64,000 bases of DNA from Thalassotalea sp. HSM 43 (GCF_004752005.1 NZ_CP038493.1:3186302-3250301); one strand, 5' to 3'; counted from the first letter of the stretch, positions 1 to 9,414 are shown. Program-made: numbers and translations. Notes: a model not told the origin generated them from the letters alone.

Positions 1-2506
1 TGCACAGGCAAACGCTGATGAGAATATCGAAGTTATTGAGGTTACGGGTATCCGTGGCTCGAACAAGAAAAACCTAAACGCTAAGCGTTTCTCAAATTCA
101 ATTGTTGATGTCATCTCTGCAGAAGATATCGGTAAGTTTCCAGATAAAAACGTTGCTGAGTCATTGCAACGTATTCCTGGTGTAACTATTCAGCGTCAAT
201 TTGGTGAAGGTGCCGCAGTATCGATTCGTGGTGCAGGCCAAGATTTGACACTCACCACACTAAATGGTCAAAACGTCGCCTCAACCGGTTGGTTTGTACT
301 TGAGCCAGCAAAACGTAGTTTTAACTATGAGTTGTTGCCTTCGGAAATCGTTGGTGATTTGGAAGTTCATAAGACATCTCGCGCCGATTTGGCCGAAGGT
401 GGTATCGGTGGTACGGTAATCGTTCACACCCGTAAGCCGCTTGATCTTGACGCCAATACAATTTTCGCATCTGCTGAAGCGTCTTATCAAGAAGATTCAG
501 AAGAAACTGACCCACAAGCGTCAGCTATGTACAGCTGGAAGAATGAATCTGAAAGCATCGGTTTCTTACTATCCGGTGTTGCTCAAGAACGCTCACTACA
601 ACGTCAAGGTAATGAAGCATTCTGGGAGTGGGGTGCAGGCCCTGTTGCGTTCGAACAAGAACGTAAACGTACCGCTATCACTGCGACATTACAGTACGCA
701 CCAACAGATAACATGGATTTCGTGTTGAACTACATCGACATGGAAATGGAAGCGGATAACACCAACTACGCGTTATGGTTAACGCAAGCTGATACCAGTT
801 GGGGCGATTCGTCTAACACAACATGGTTAGGTCAAGAAACGGATGCCGAAGGTAATATTACTAACCAAGGTACGCAAGTAGCAGGTCCTCTAAACGTAGC
901 GTTTTATCAAATGCGTCCACGTGAAGCGACCATGGACTCTGACGTTGTTGATCTAACCTTCAACTATCAAGGCGATGGTTACACATTTAAATTCCAAGCA
1001 GGTACGACCGAATCAACTGGTGGTACTGACTTTGAAATGGTTCTAGACGACGGTCTTGTACCTTCCCTTGCCGGTGGTTCTTACGATTTTACTGGTGGCA
1101 ATCAAACCTGGGACCTCCCTGCTGGGTTTGATATGAAAACCTATGATCCAGGTTCATTGGCAATGGGTACAGGTCCTAACTTTAACCGTACACCGAAAAC
1201 CGACGAAGAAAGCTACTTTCAAGCTGACGTAACGTTCGACGTTGACTATGGTTTGGTTACTGCGATTAAGACCGGTTTTAAGTTCGCTGAGCATGAAACT
1301 ACCTCACGTCGTTATGAGTACATTCAATCAGATGATTTCAACAATGTGATCAGCACCGATGGTATCCAAGATGGCACTATTGATGTTGGCGCAGGTAACT
1401 ACCAAATCAAGAAGTTTGATGCCGATGCATTGAAAGATTGGGCAAAAGCCAGCATCGTTGGTGAGACGGAAGACCTAGGTTCTTACAGCCACATTGAAGA
1501 AGATAACTGGGCAGCTTACGTTATGGCTGAATTCCAAGGTGACGGTTTTGCCGGTAACTTTGGTGTACGTTATGCCGCGACAGATGCGAAGTCTATCTAC
1601 TATGTAGATGGCGAGAAAACAAACACTGATTCTGATTACGCTGAATTCTTACCAAGCTTTAACTTGAAGATGGACCTAGCCGATGACGTAATCATGCGTG
1701 TTGCTGCATCTCGTGCGATGGCTCGTCCACAGTACGTCGATATGTACGTAAACCCAAATGTTGTTGGTACCAACGATGACTTGCCTGATAACCAGTTCTG
1801 GGTTGTTGGTAACGTTGGTCTAGACCCGTTCATCGCTGATATGTTTGATATCGGTATCGAATGGTACTTCAACGAAAGTTCATTACTAAGTGCGACGTTG
1901 TTTATGAAAGACGTTAAGAACTTCGTAACCTTTAACGAGTATCACGCTGATGCAGCAGACATCGACTTCCCACTAGAAGGTGATGAAGCGGCAAACGGTT
2001 GGACTGTACAAGAGAAGTCTAACGGTAAAGATGCGCAAATCGAAGGTCTTGAACTTCAGTATCAACAGGACTTTGGTAATGGTTTTGGTACCCTTATCAA
2101 CTATACCTACACAGATACGAATACCGATGAAGACACCTACGTTGATGGTAACCCGTTCTTGAGCGACAGCTCGAAAGATCAGTACAACATCACTGGTTAC
2201 TACGAAAATGACACGATTTCAGTGCGTTTATCATATAACTGGCGTAGTGAGTACATGATTCGCGAAACAGGTTCATACGGTAACCGTTTACACGATGACT
2301 TCGGTTCACTTGATTTGAGTGCAACTTGGCATGTTACTGATTACCTAGACATCCGTCTAGATGCAGTTAACTTGACTGAAGAAGACGCTAAACAGTTCGG
2401 TAATAACAACTACCCAACGTCATACAGCGGCTTCACACGTGGCTTCCCATTATATGAATATGAGATGGCACGTCGTGTAAATGTAGGCGCTAGCGTACGT
2501 TTCTAA
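1..2506 (+). CDS. TonB-dependent outer-membrane receptor (5' end outside window)
   Basis: The frame is open from base 2 with no start, so this is the last 834 residues of a larger receptor; the TTG at 164 is internal. Near the visible N-terminus IEVIEVTGIRGS resembles a TonB box. The plug domain follows (ESLQRIPGVTIQR, then a GGIGGTV stretch around visible residue 135) and then a long beta-barrel that closes on a terminal Phe (VGASVRF). Receptors of this type import ligands across the outer membrane with energy from TonB-ExbBD. Because the genes downstream handle GlcNAc, I infer a chitin-oligosaccharide or GlcNAc ligand; the sequence alone does not prove it. A terminator follows at once, so it may be transcribed apart from sapC. 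Confidence 0.93.
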   Translation, partial: AQANADENIEVIEVTGIRGSNKKNLNAKRFSNSIVDVISAEDIGKFPDKNVAESLQRIPGVTIQRQFGEGAAVSIRGAGQDLTLTTLNGQNVASTGWFVLEPAKRSFNYELLPSEIVGDLEVHKTSRADLAEGGIGGTVIVHTRKPLDLDANTIFASAEASYQEDSEETDPQASAMYSWKNESESIGFLLSGVAQERSLQRQGNEAFWEWGAGPVAFEQERKRTAITATLQYAPTDNMDFVLNYIDMEMEADNTNYALWLTQADTSWGDSSNTTWLGQETDAEGNITNQGTQVAGPLNVAFYQMRPREATMDSDVVDLTFNYQGDGYTFKFQAGTTESTGGTDFEMVLDDGLVPSLAGGSYDFTGGNQTWDLPAGFDMKTYDPGSLAMGTGPNFNRTPKTDEESYFQADVTFDVDYGLVTAIKTGFKFAEHETTSRRYEYIQSDDFNNVISTDGIQDGTIDVGAGNYQIKKFDADALKDWAKASIVGETEDLGSYSHIEEDNWAAYVMAEFQGDGFAGNFGVRYAATDAKSIYYVDGEKTNTDSDYAEFLPSFNLKMDLADDVIMRVAASRAMARPQYVDMYVNPNVVGTNDDLPDNQFWVVGNVGLDPFIADMFDIGIEWYFNESSLLSATLFMKDVKNFVTFNEYHADAADIDFPLEGDEAANGWTVQEKSNGKDAQIEGLELQYQQDFGNGFGTLINYTYTDTNTDEDTYVDGNPFLSDSSKDQYNITGYYENDTISVRLSYNWRSEYMIRETGSYGNRLHDDFGSLDLSATWHVTDYLDIRLDAVNLTEEDAKQFGNNNYPTSYSGFTRGFPLYEYEMARRVNVGASVRF

Positions 2507-2530
2507 ACACAAACGCGTTAATCACACGTT

Positions 2531-2558
2531 AAAAAAGGGGAGATTTCTCCCCTTTGTT
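2531..2558 (+). terminator. Rho-independent terminator after the TonB receptor
   Basis: An A-run leads into the stem GGGGAGA, a two-base loop (TT), then TCTCCCC and TTTGTTT. It lies 25 bases after the receptor stop and about 105 bases before the sapC start. Confidence 0.8.
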
Positions 2559-2662
2559 TAGAAAATTTGTAAATATCACTTGTATTGGCTTGTTTAACCG
2601 GTTTAGTCTTATCGACGCATAATTATAAATTCGAAATCAGGCAGCATTTTGGGAGTAGTAAA

Positions 2663-3376
2663 ATGAGCCAAGCAAATATTCAGCCTTTGAACAAAAATGT
2701 TCACGGCAAAACAAAGATTAAAAACCAAACTAATTTCCCTCACGTAAGCGGCCAGCATTTGGCGCCTGTTGTTGTACAGGAGTTCTCACGTGCAGGTGCT
2801 GAATTCCCAGTAGTGTTTGTTAAAAACTCTGAATCAGGTGAATTCCAACCGGTAGCACTATTTGGTGTTAAGCCCGGTGAAAACTTATATACCGCCGAAG
2901 AAAACTGGCAAGGTACCTATGTACCAGCAGCATTGACCCATTTTCCTCTGGCGTTGGTTCCTGAAAGCCAGGAATCTGACAAGTTTATGGTAGTTATTGC
3001 TACTGAAAACAGTGTTGTAAATGAAGAAGAGGGTAATGCCCTGTTCCAAGACAATGGCGAAGAAACCGAATATCTAGCTCGTCGTAAGCAAGCACTTGGT
3101 AAGTTTTTTGAAAACTCTCATATTACCAAAGCTTTCACCAAAGAATTGGTTGATCGTGAGCTGCTTATCCCGCAAAACTTGGATATCCAAGCAAATGGCG
3201 AGAAGATTCAAATTAACGGTTTGTACATCGTCGATGAAAAGAAACTTAATGAACTTTCAGATGAAGAGTTTCTGACGTTGCGTAAACGCGGCATGATTGG
3301 CCCAATCTACGCACACCTGAACTCTGTTAACCAAATACATCGTCTGGTTAAAAAGAAAGTGTCATTAAGCAGTTAA
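2663..3376 (+). CDS. SapC family protein
   Basis: A 237-residue protein resembling the SapC family (PF07277): a PVVVQEFSRAGAEFPVVFVK-type N-terminal segment, then ALFGVKPGENLY and a WQGTYVPAALTHFPLAL stretch. The ATG at 2663 is preferred because GGGAG lies just upstream; an in-frame TTG at 2585 would add 26 unlikely residues and has no ribosome site. No signal peptide or membrane helix is visible. SapC was named for a surface-layer locus of Campylobacter, but in marine and plant-associated proteobacteria it recurs beside TonB receptors and halogenase-like genes, as here, and its role there is unknown. It is probably the first gene of an operon with the next two. Confidence 0.85.
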   Translation: MSQANIQPLNKNVHGKTKIKNQTNFPHVSGQHLAPVVVQEFSRAGAEFPVVFVKNSESGEFQPVALFGVKPGENLYTAEENWQGTYVPAALTHFPLALVPESQESDKFMVVIATENSVVNEEEGNALFQDNGEETEYLARRKQALGKFFENSHITKAFTKELVDRELLIPQNLDIQANGEKIQINGLYIVDEKKLNELSDEEFLTLRKRGMIGPIYAHLNSVNQIHRLVKKKVSLSS

Positions 3377-3384
3377 CTGACATA

Positions 3385-3409
3385 GGAGTCAGGCTTATAA
3401 CCTGACTCC
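3385..3409 (+). other. Stable intercistronic stem-loop between sapC and halogenase-like gene 1
   Basis: GGAGTCAGG (3385-3393) and CCTGACTCC (3401-3409) form a perfect 9-bp stem with a 7-base loop, 8 bases after the sapC stop. No T-run follows, so it looks more like an mRNA processing or stability element, or a partial attenuator, than a full terminator. The ribosome site AGGG of the next gene starts 4 bases after it. Confidence 0.65.
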
Positions 3410-3424
3410 TTCCAGGGATGCTTT

Positions 3425-4963
3425 ATGAACGAATCCGTGCAATCTATCACCATAGTAGGTGGTGGTTCATCGGGCTGGATGACGGCCCTTTATTTAAACC
3501 AGCTTTATAATCACAAACAACAACGCGTAGCTATTCGCGTTATCGAGTCCAAAGACATTGGTATCCTCGGTGTTGGTGAAGCCACGGTTCATTCAATTCG
3601 ATTCTTCTTTGCCGCCATGGGCATCGATGAAAACGAGTTAATCCAAGCAACAAATGCGACGCTTAAAACGGGCATTATGTTTCGTAACTGGATGAAGCCA
3701 AAACAAGGCAATAGCCACGAATATTTCCATCCTTTTGAGCATCAAGCTCTTGGTAGCATTACCGATATATCATCTGCGTGGATCTTGAGTTCGCGCCAAC
3801 TATTTGAACGCTATGATCAAGGCGTTAGTGTGTCGGCGCATTTGATGAAAAATAACCTGACGCCAAAAATGGCGCAATCTAAACCTTATCAAGGCGTTGT
3901 CCCTTACGGCTACCATTTAGATGCCACTATGATGGCACGCTTTCTACGTGATAAAGCGAAGCAACGTGGCGTCGAACACGTTGAAGCGACAGTAACCGAT
4001 GTAATAACTGTTGGTAACAACATCGAGCGTGTTATCACTGAGCAGGGCGAATTTTCAGCAGATCTGTTCATTGATTGCAGTGGCTTTAAGGGCTTGTTGA
4101 TTGAGCGTTTAAAAGATAATAACTGGCAGAGCTTCAAAAAAGAATTGCCGTGCACTAAAGCGGTGGCGATGCAACTTAAGTTTGCCGATAAGCAAATTCC
4201 ACGTAGCTATACCACGGCCACGGCATTGACCAATGGCTGGGTATGGGAAATCGATCTTAATAATCGCCGTGGCACCGGCTATGTCTATGATGGCGACCGA
4301 ATCAGTGCTGAACAAGCTGAGCAGGAACTGAAACAGTTTTTGCAGCAAAGCGGTGATATAGAAGTGGTAAAAACCCTGCACCTTGATATGAAAGTTGGCT
4401 GTCGTAAAGAGTTTTGGGTTGGCAATTGCATTAGCATCGGCTTATCGGGCGGCTTTATTGAGCCGTTAGAGTCAACTGGACTGCATATCATCAATATCGG
4501 CGCCAAATTATTGGCGACCCATCTCAATGAAAAACATACTCAGCAATCGACTCGTGATTCATATAACCGATTGATGAATGGTGTTTATGATGATCTCAAA
4601 CGCTTTATTGTCTTGCATTATTGTTTGACGGATCGTGATGATAGCGAATTTTGGCGTTATGCACAAACGACCGCGCAATACAGCGATGACCTGCAACGTC
4701 AATTGCAGATTTGGCGCCATAAAACCTGTGAATTTATGGACTTAAGTGGTGGTTTTGCAACGACGTTTACCGACGAAAACTATCGTTTCATTTTATATGG
4801 CATGGACTATTTACCGCAATTGCACATGCCGTTTGATGAGCAAGAATGCCAGCAAATGTTTGCCAGGTTGCAGATGATGGCAACACGAGCTCAGTCGGTA
4901 GTGTATTCCAACTACGACTGGTTACAAATGATGCATGGTGAGCGCACCGTCAGTGCAAACTAA
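3425..4963 (+). CDS. Flavin-dependent tryptophan-halogenase-like protein 1
   Basis: 512 residues of the Trp_halogenase family (PF04820). The FAD-binding GGGSSG is at residues 12-17 and GVGEATV at 49-55. Lys81 (TLKTG) aligns with the catalytic lysine of PrnA (Lys79, from memory). ESTG at 349-352 matches the PrnA glutamate/chloride-site segment. The diagnostic WxWxIP motif reads WVWEID (272-277), so the proline is lost. It is co-directional with sapC and 19 bases ahead of a paralogue. Family members near TonB receptors are common in Xanthomonas, Caulobacter and Alteromonadales, and a few act on free indole. Whether this one halogenates anything, or is a flavin enzyme of another type, cannot be told from sequence. 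Confidence 0.88.
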   Translation: MNESVQSITIVGGGSSGWMTALYLNQLYNHKQQRVAIRVIESKDIGILGVGEATVHSIRFFFAAMGIDENELIQATNATLKTGIMFRNWMKPKQGNSHEYFHPFEHQALGSITDISSAWILSSRQLFERYDQGVSVSAHLMKNNLTPKMAQSKPYQGVVPYGYHLDATMMARFLRDKAKQRGVEHVEATVTDVITVGNNIERVITEQGEFSADLFIDCSGFKGLLIERLKDNNWQSFKKELPCTKAVAMQLKFADKQIPRSYTTATALTNGWVWEIDLNNRRGTGYVYDGDRISAEQAEQELKQFLQQSGDIEVVKTLHLDMKVGCRKEFWVGNCISIGLSGGFIEPLESTGLHIINIGAKLLATHLNEKHTQQSTRDSYNRLMNGVYDDLKRFIVLHYCLTDRDDSEFWRYAQTTAQYSDDLQRQLQIWRHKTCEFMDLSGGFATTFTDENYRFILYGMDYLPQLHMPFDEQECQQMFARLQMMATRAQSVVYSNYDWLQMMHGERTVSAN

Positions 4964-4982
4964 CGGTTATTAAGGGACGATT

Positions 4983-6581
4983 GTGGAAAACAAGCAAGCA
5001 AATCATGGTGCTGATGGCGCCATCGAACATATAGTCGTTGTTGGTGGTGGCACCGCAGGCTGGCTGAGCGCCAATCATTTGCTAAAGCAACTTGGTAAGC
5101 GCAATATACGCATTACGCTAATCGAATCGCCAGACATAGCCACGGTAGGTGTTGGTGAAGGCACAGTGCCGATGATGCGCCAAACCCTGCAAGAATTAGG
5201 AATTCGTGAAACCGAATTTATTCAACGATGTGACGTCACCTTTAAACAAGGCATTAAGTTCATCGACTGGTTGGATAACCCTGATGACAGCCTAGCCAAT
5301 GCTGACAAGCCTTATTATCACCATATATTTGATTACCCATTAATCCATGAGTTTAACGATTTAACCGAACATTACCTCTCAGGGCATGCACCAAAGCAAA
5401 CCAGTTTTGTTGATGCGGTTGCGTTCCAAGGTAAGGTGTGTGACCAACATCGTGCGCCAAAAGACATAACCACGCCAGAATATCAGGGCCAATTGCATTA
5501 CGCCTATCACCTAGATGCCGGAAAATTTTCAGAACTATTAAAAGAGCATGCCATTAAACAAGGTGTGCATCATGTTAAAGCCAATGTGACTGACGTCAAA
5601 CTGGCTAACAACGGTGATATTGAGGCACTTGAAACCGATTGTGCGGGTGTTATCTCAGCGCAATTTTTTGTCGATTGCAGTGGCTTTCGCTCATTATTAT
5701 TAGGCCAAGCGCTTGGCGTCGATTTTATTGATAAAAGCGATGTGTTGTTTGTTGATAAAGCCGTTGTTGCGCAAATTGCTTACCCTGAAGGGCAACCAGA
5801 CATACCATCTTACACCTTATCTACTGCACAAAAACATGGCTGGATATGGGATATCGGTTTGCAATCACGTCGCGGTGTCGGCCATGTCTACAGCTCGCGC
5901 TATTGCAGCGAGCAAGAGGCCAAGGCGACGTTAATTGATTATATAAATGCCGGTGAGCATGACGCACAAACCGAGATTAAGCTGCGCACTATAGATATGA
6001 AAATAGGCTATCGAGAAAAATTTTGGTCACGCAATTGTGCGGCGATAGGTTTATCTCAGGGCTTTGTCGAGCCACTTGAAGCGACCGGACTACTGGTATT
6101 TGATGCCACCGCAAAACTATTGGCGAGTCAATTTCCAGCCAATCGCAGCCATATGGATATTGTCGCTAAACAGTTTAATAGCCGAGTAAACGAAAGCTGG
6201 TTAAGAGTCATCGATTTTATCAAGTTACATTACTGTCTAAGTCGCCGCGACGACAGTGAATTTTGGCGAGCCAATCGAGACCCAAGCAGCTGCCCACAAT
6301 CACTACAAGACAGGTTAGCATTGTGGCGTCATCAAGCACCTAGCGCCTACGACTTTGCCAGTCGATTCGAGATATTCAATCTAGAAAATTATTTGTATGT
6401 ACTGTATGGCATGGAATTCGACAGCCAAGTGCCTAACAATTCTGACCTAGAGCAAAATAAGGCGCAGGCGCAAGCCTTTTTTGCCCGTGTTGCTGAGCAT
6501 GGCAACACATTAACAGCGCAAATGCCTGATCACGCAGAATTGCTGAACAAAATAAATAAATTCGGGTTGCAGACCCGATAA
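4983..6581 (+). CDS. Flavin-dependent tryptophan-halogenase-like protein 2
   Basis: 532 residues, a clear paralogue of the preceding gene. It starts with GTG, set by AAGGGA five bases upstream. FAD motif VVGGGTAGW is near residue 20, GVGEGTV near 57, and the expected catalytic lysine is Lys88 (TFKQGIKF). Two key places differ from canonical halogenases: WxWxIP is WIWDIG (287-292), and ESTG is EATG (366-369), so the serine that helps frame the halide/FAD site is alanine. The lysine and glutamate remain. Co-translated with copy 1, it may form a heteromeric or sequential pair. Product and substrate are unknown. Confidence 0.87.
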   Translation: MENKQANHGADGAIEHIVVVGGGTAGWLSANHLLKQLGKRNIRITLIESPDIATVGVGEGTVPMMRQTLQELGIRETEFIQRCDVTFKQGIKFIDWLDNPDDSLANADKPYYHHIFDYPLIHEFNDLTEHYLSGHAPKQTSFVDAVAFQGKVCDQHRAPKDITTPEYQGQLHYAYHLDAGKFSELLKEHAIKQGVHHVKANVTDVKLANNGDIEALETDCAGVISAQFFVDCSGFRSLLLGQALGVDFIDKSDVLFVDKAVVAQIAYPEGQPDIPSYTLSTAQKHGWIWDIGLQSRRGVGHVYSSRYCSEQEAKATLIDYINAGEHDAQTEIKLRTIDMKIGYREKFWSRNCAAIGLSQGFVEPLEATGLLVFDATAKLLASQFPANRSHMDIVAKQFNSRVNESWLRVIDFIKLHYCLSRRDDSEFWRANRDPSSCPQSLQDRLALWRHQAPSAYDFASRFEIFNLENYLYVLYGMEFDSQVPNNSDLEQNKAQAQAFFARVAEHGNTLTAQMPDHAELLNKINKFGLQTR

Positions 6582-6586
6582 CCTCG

Positions 6587-6608
6587 AAGGCTCACTAGCT
6601 AGCCTTTT
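6587..6608 (+). terminator. Weak stem-loop before the hexosaminidase gene
   Basis: AAGGCT, an 8-base loop, AGCCTT and a short T-run lie directly after the second halogenase-like gene. The stem is only 6 bp, so read-through into the next gene, 30 bases on, is likely. Confidence 0.35.
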
Positions 6609-6637
6609 CACATAATAACGACAACAAAAGAGATACC

Positions 6638-9274
6638 ATGATGAAAAACGCTTTTGCACTAAGTTTGCTTGCTTCGTCTTTGCTGTTTGGCTGCTCTGAG
6701 CCGGTAAGCAATGTCAAAATAGACAAACAAGCTGAAGTCGACAAATTTGCTGATAGCGCCAAGATTGAATTCGAATTGGTAAGCAATGTGCCAAGCGATA
6801 AATGTGACTCGGCACGCACCGATGGCAATTGTTTTCATGGTCGATTACATATAACTCCGGCCGCGGATTACGCCGCCGATGACTTACATATTTACTTTTC
6901 CCAAATAAACCCTGTGCAAAGTGTTGCATCAGAGCACTTTACTATTGAACACATCAATGGCGACTTGCATCGTCTGCAAACAAAGGCTGATTTTAACGGC
7001 TTGCAAGCGGGACAAACCTACACCATAGATTACTGGGTTGATTTTTGGACCTTGTCTGAAACCGATGCTCTACCAAATTACATTGCCCATCTTGATGGTA
7101 CCGAGGCGCGTGTTATTGTCAGTACACAAACCCAAATCGATGCGGAAACAGGCCTGGAGCGATACCCGTTCGTAAAAAGTTTTGCCGATGAAACGACCCA
7201 GTTTAAGCGAACCAAAGACGATGCCACACAATGGGCCACCGCAGAACGTCTGTATCAACGTAACGAAAAATTAAGCGCCAGTGATCACCAGTTGGCCACG
7301 GCACTTATTCCGACACCATCGCAAGTTATCGTCTCTACCGGCAGTATTGACTTGCAACAAGGCATTAAGCTGAACGTTACTGGCGTTGATAAAACGCAAT
7401 TAGCCATGGCAATTAAGCGCTTGCAGCAATTGGGCATTAGCGAAAGCGATTCAGGTGTTGAGCTTAACCTAACACTTGATGCGTCATTAGCCATCGCCAA
7501 TGAAGGCTATCAATTAAAAAGCTCAGAGCAGGGCATTGCCATTGCAGCAAGTTCAATCGGCGGTCTATTTTATGGTGTGCAATCAATCGCCGGGCTTGTT
7601 GATGTGACGAAATTGACCATGCCGCATGTCAATATTGATGATGCGCCGCATTATGGTTTTCGTGGCATGATGGTGGATGTTGCTCGAAACTTCCATTCGA
7701 AACAGTTTGTGCTTGATTTAATTGAGCAAATGGCTGCTTATAAGCTGAATAAATTGCACCTTCATCTTGGTGATGACGAAGGTTGGCGCTTAGAAATTAA
7801 CGATTTACCTGAGCTGACCGATATTGGCTCAAAACGATGCTTTGATTTGACCGAACAACGTTGTTTATTGCCGCAATTAGGTGCGGGCGTAGACCCAACG
7901 TCAGTTGTTAACGGTTATTACAGCCGCGAAGATTACATTGAGATATTGCAATATGCCGATCAACATCAGATCCAAGTGATTCCATCACTGGATATGCCAG
8001 GCCACTCTCGTTCATCTATTGTAGCGATGAAAGCTCGCTATAAGCGCCTTATGGCAGAAGGGGATGAGCAAGCAGCAAAACAATACTTATTGCACGATGA
8101 AAACGATACCACGGTGTACTCTTCAATTCAGTATTACAACGACAATACCATTAACGCCTGTATGGAATCATCGTATGCGTTTGTCGCTAAAGTCATGGAT
8201 GAAGTCAAAGCGCTACACGCAGAAGCGGGCCAGCCATTAACACGCTATCACATTGGTGCCGATGAAACCGCCGGTGCTTGGGTCGAGTCTCCAATTTGTC
8301 AGGCATTTCTTGCCAATAATGATGAAGGCATCACCAAAGCCGAACAATTGGGTGGTTACTTTGTTGAGCGCGTTGCCAAGATATTATCTGAACGTGGCAT
8401 CGAAACCGCTGGCTGGAGTGATGGCATGAGCCATACCCGCTTTGAAAAAATGCCGAGTTTTGCTCAAGCCAACAGTTGGGGATTGACCTACTGGCAAGGC
8501 CATCAAGTTGCTCATAAGTTAGCCAACAATGGTTGGGATCTTGTGGTGTCGAGCCCAGATGTGACTTATTTTGATTTTCCTTATGAGGCGGATCCTAAGG
8601 AGCACGGCTATTATTGGGCGTCACGCCACAGCAACACCGAAAAACTGTTTCAATTTATGCCAGATAATCTGCCGGTTCACGCCGAGTTTTGGTTAGACCG
8701 CCAAGATTTACCGTACCAAACCGATGACACATTGCAAAAAGATGAGCAGGGCAAGGTGGTTTCAGGACCATTAAAGGCAGGTGTTCGTTTTGCCGGTATT
8801 CAAGGTCAATTGTGGAGCGAGAATACCCGTAACGACGATTTAGCCGAGTACAAAATCTTTCCGCGCCTATTTGCTTTAGCAGAGCGCGCATGGCACAGCC
8901 CAGAATGGGCGGTAGCTTACGATTACAATGGCGCTACCTTTGATCAGAACAGTGGTCGCTTTAGCGCTGAAAAGCGCCAACAACGAGATCAACTGTGGGC
9001 AAATTTTGCCGATACGATAGCCAATAAAGAGCTTGCTAAATTAGAGCTAGCGGATATTTTTTATCGACTACCGACGCCTGGTGCTAAAGTGGTTGACGGA
9101 CAATTGCATATGAACAGCCCTTACCCAGGGTTAACCATGCAATATCGTTATAATGAGCAATGGCAACAATGGACAGCACCGGTGGCGATAGACTCCGATG
9201 TCGAAGTTAGGTTGTTGTCGGTAAATGGCGATAGAGCTGGGCGCAAGTTGCTTGTTAAAGTGCCTAAAGGCTAG
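6638..9274 (+). CDS. hexA: Beta-N-acetylhexosaminidase (chitobiase), GH20 lipoprotein
   Basis: 878 residues, the usual size of bacterial chitobiases. The N-terminus is a lipoprotein signal with lipobox LFGC (Cys19); Ser at +2 favours the outer membrane. Then come a chitobiase N-terminal beta-sandwich (about 40-170), a GH20b domain (about 225-335), the GH20 TIM barrel (from PHYGFRGMMVDVARN, about 340-780) with the catalytic pair Asp542-Glu543 in HIGADE, and a C-terminal domain (about 800-878). Retaining GH20 enzymes cut terminal GlcNAc from chitooligosaccharides by substrate-assisted catalysis. It follows the halogenase-like genes by 56 bases and precedes the nag operon, so it would supply GlcNAc to NagP. 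Confidence 0.94.
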   Translation: MMKNAFALSLLASSLLFGCSEPVSNVKIDKQAEVDKFADSAKIEFELVSNVPSDKCDSARTDGNCFHGRLHITPAADYAADDLHIYFSQINPVQSVASEHFTIEHINGDLHRLQTKADFNGLQAGQTYTIDYWVDFWTLSETDALPNYIAHLDGTEARVIVSTQTQIDAETGLERYPFVKSFADETTQFKRTKDDATQWATAERLYQRNEKLSASDHQLATALIPTPSQVIVSTGSIDLQQGIKLNVTGVDKTQLAMAIKRLQQLGISESDSGVELNLTLDASLAIANEGYQLKSSEQGIAIAASSIGGLFYGVQSIAGLVDVTKLTMPHVNIDDAPHYGFRGMMVDVARNFHSKQFVLDLIEQMAAYKLNKLHLHLGDDEGWRLEINDLPELTDIGSKRCFDLTEQRCLLPQLGAGVDPTSVVNGYYSREDYIEILQYADQHQIQVIPSLDMPGHSRSSIVAMKARYKRLMAEGDEQAAKQYLLHDENDTTVYSSIQYYNDNTINACMESSYAFVAKVMDEVKALHAEAGQPLTRYHIGADETAGAWVESPICQAFLANNDEGITKAEQLGGYFVERVAKILSERGIETAGWSDGMSHTRFEKMPSFAQANSWGLTYWQGHQVAHKLANNGWDLVVSSPDVTYFDFPYEADPKEHGYYWASRHSNTEKLFQFMPDNLPVHAEFWLDRQDLPYQTDDTLQKDEQGKVVSGPLKAGVRFAGIQGQLWSENTRNDDLAEYKIFPRLFALAERAWHSPEWAVAYDYNGATFDQNSGRFSAEKRQQRDQLWANFADTIANKELAKLELADIFYRLPTPGAKVVDGQLHMNSPYPGLTMQYRYNEQWQQWTAPVAIDSDVEVRLLSVNGDRAGRKLLVKVPKG

Positions 9275-9318
9275 TTAGGTCAATGGTTTAGCAATTAATT
9301 TCAAAAAAATGAAAAAAG

Positions 9319-9340
9319 TAAATGACAGCGCTGTCATTTA
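9319..9340. promoter_or_regulatory. NagR-like (LacI family) operator
   Basis: A perfect 22-bp palindrome with the core AATGACAGCGCTGTCATT (9321-9338) and a central CG, as LacI-family operators have. It closely resembles the NagR site I recall from Shewanella GlcNAc regulons. It lies 75 bases before nagK. No nagR gene is in the window. Confidence 0.85.
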
Positions 9341-9350
9341 CCGTTAATAT
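9322..9350 (+). promoter_or_regulatory. Probable nag operon promoter overlapping the operator
   Basis: ATGACA (9322-9327, 5/6 to the -35 consensus), a 17-base spacer and TAATAT (9345-9350, 4/6 to the -10). The operator covers the -35 and most of the spacer, a geometry that suits repression by a LacI-type protein. Confidence 0.55.
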
Positions 9351-9414
9351 TCTAATAACAAAATCGCAAACTGCTGATCACAGATGGTTTGGCACTTTGT
9401 AGAATGAGGCAAGA

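Noticed and set aside
164-166. TTG as the start of the TonB receptor
   Set aside because: The frame is open to base 2 and upstream codons encode a TonB box and plug domain, so the gene begins outside the window.
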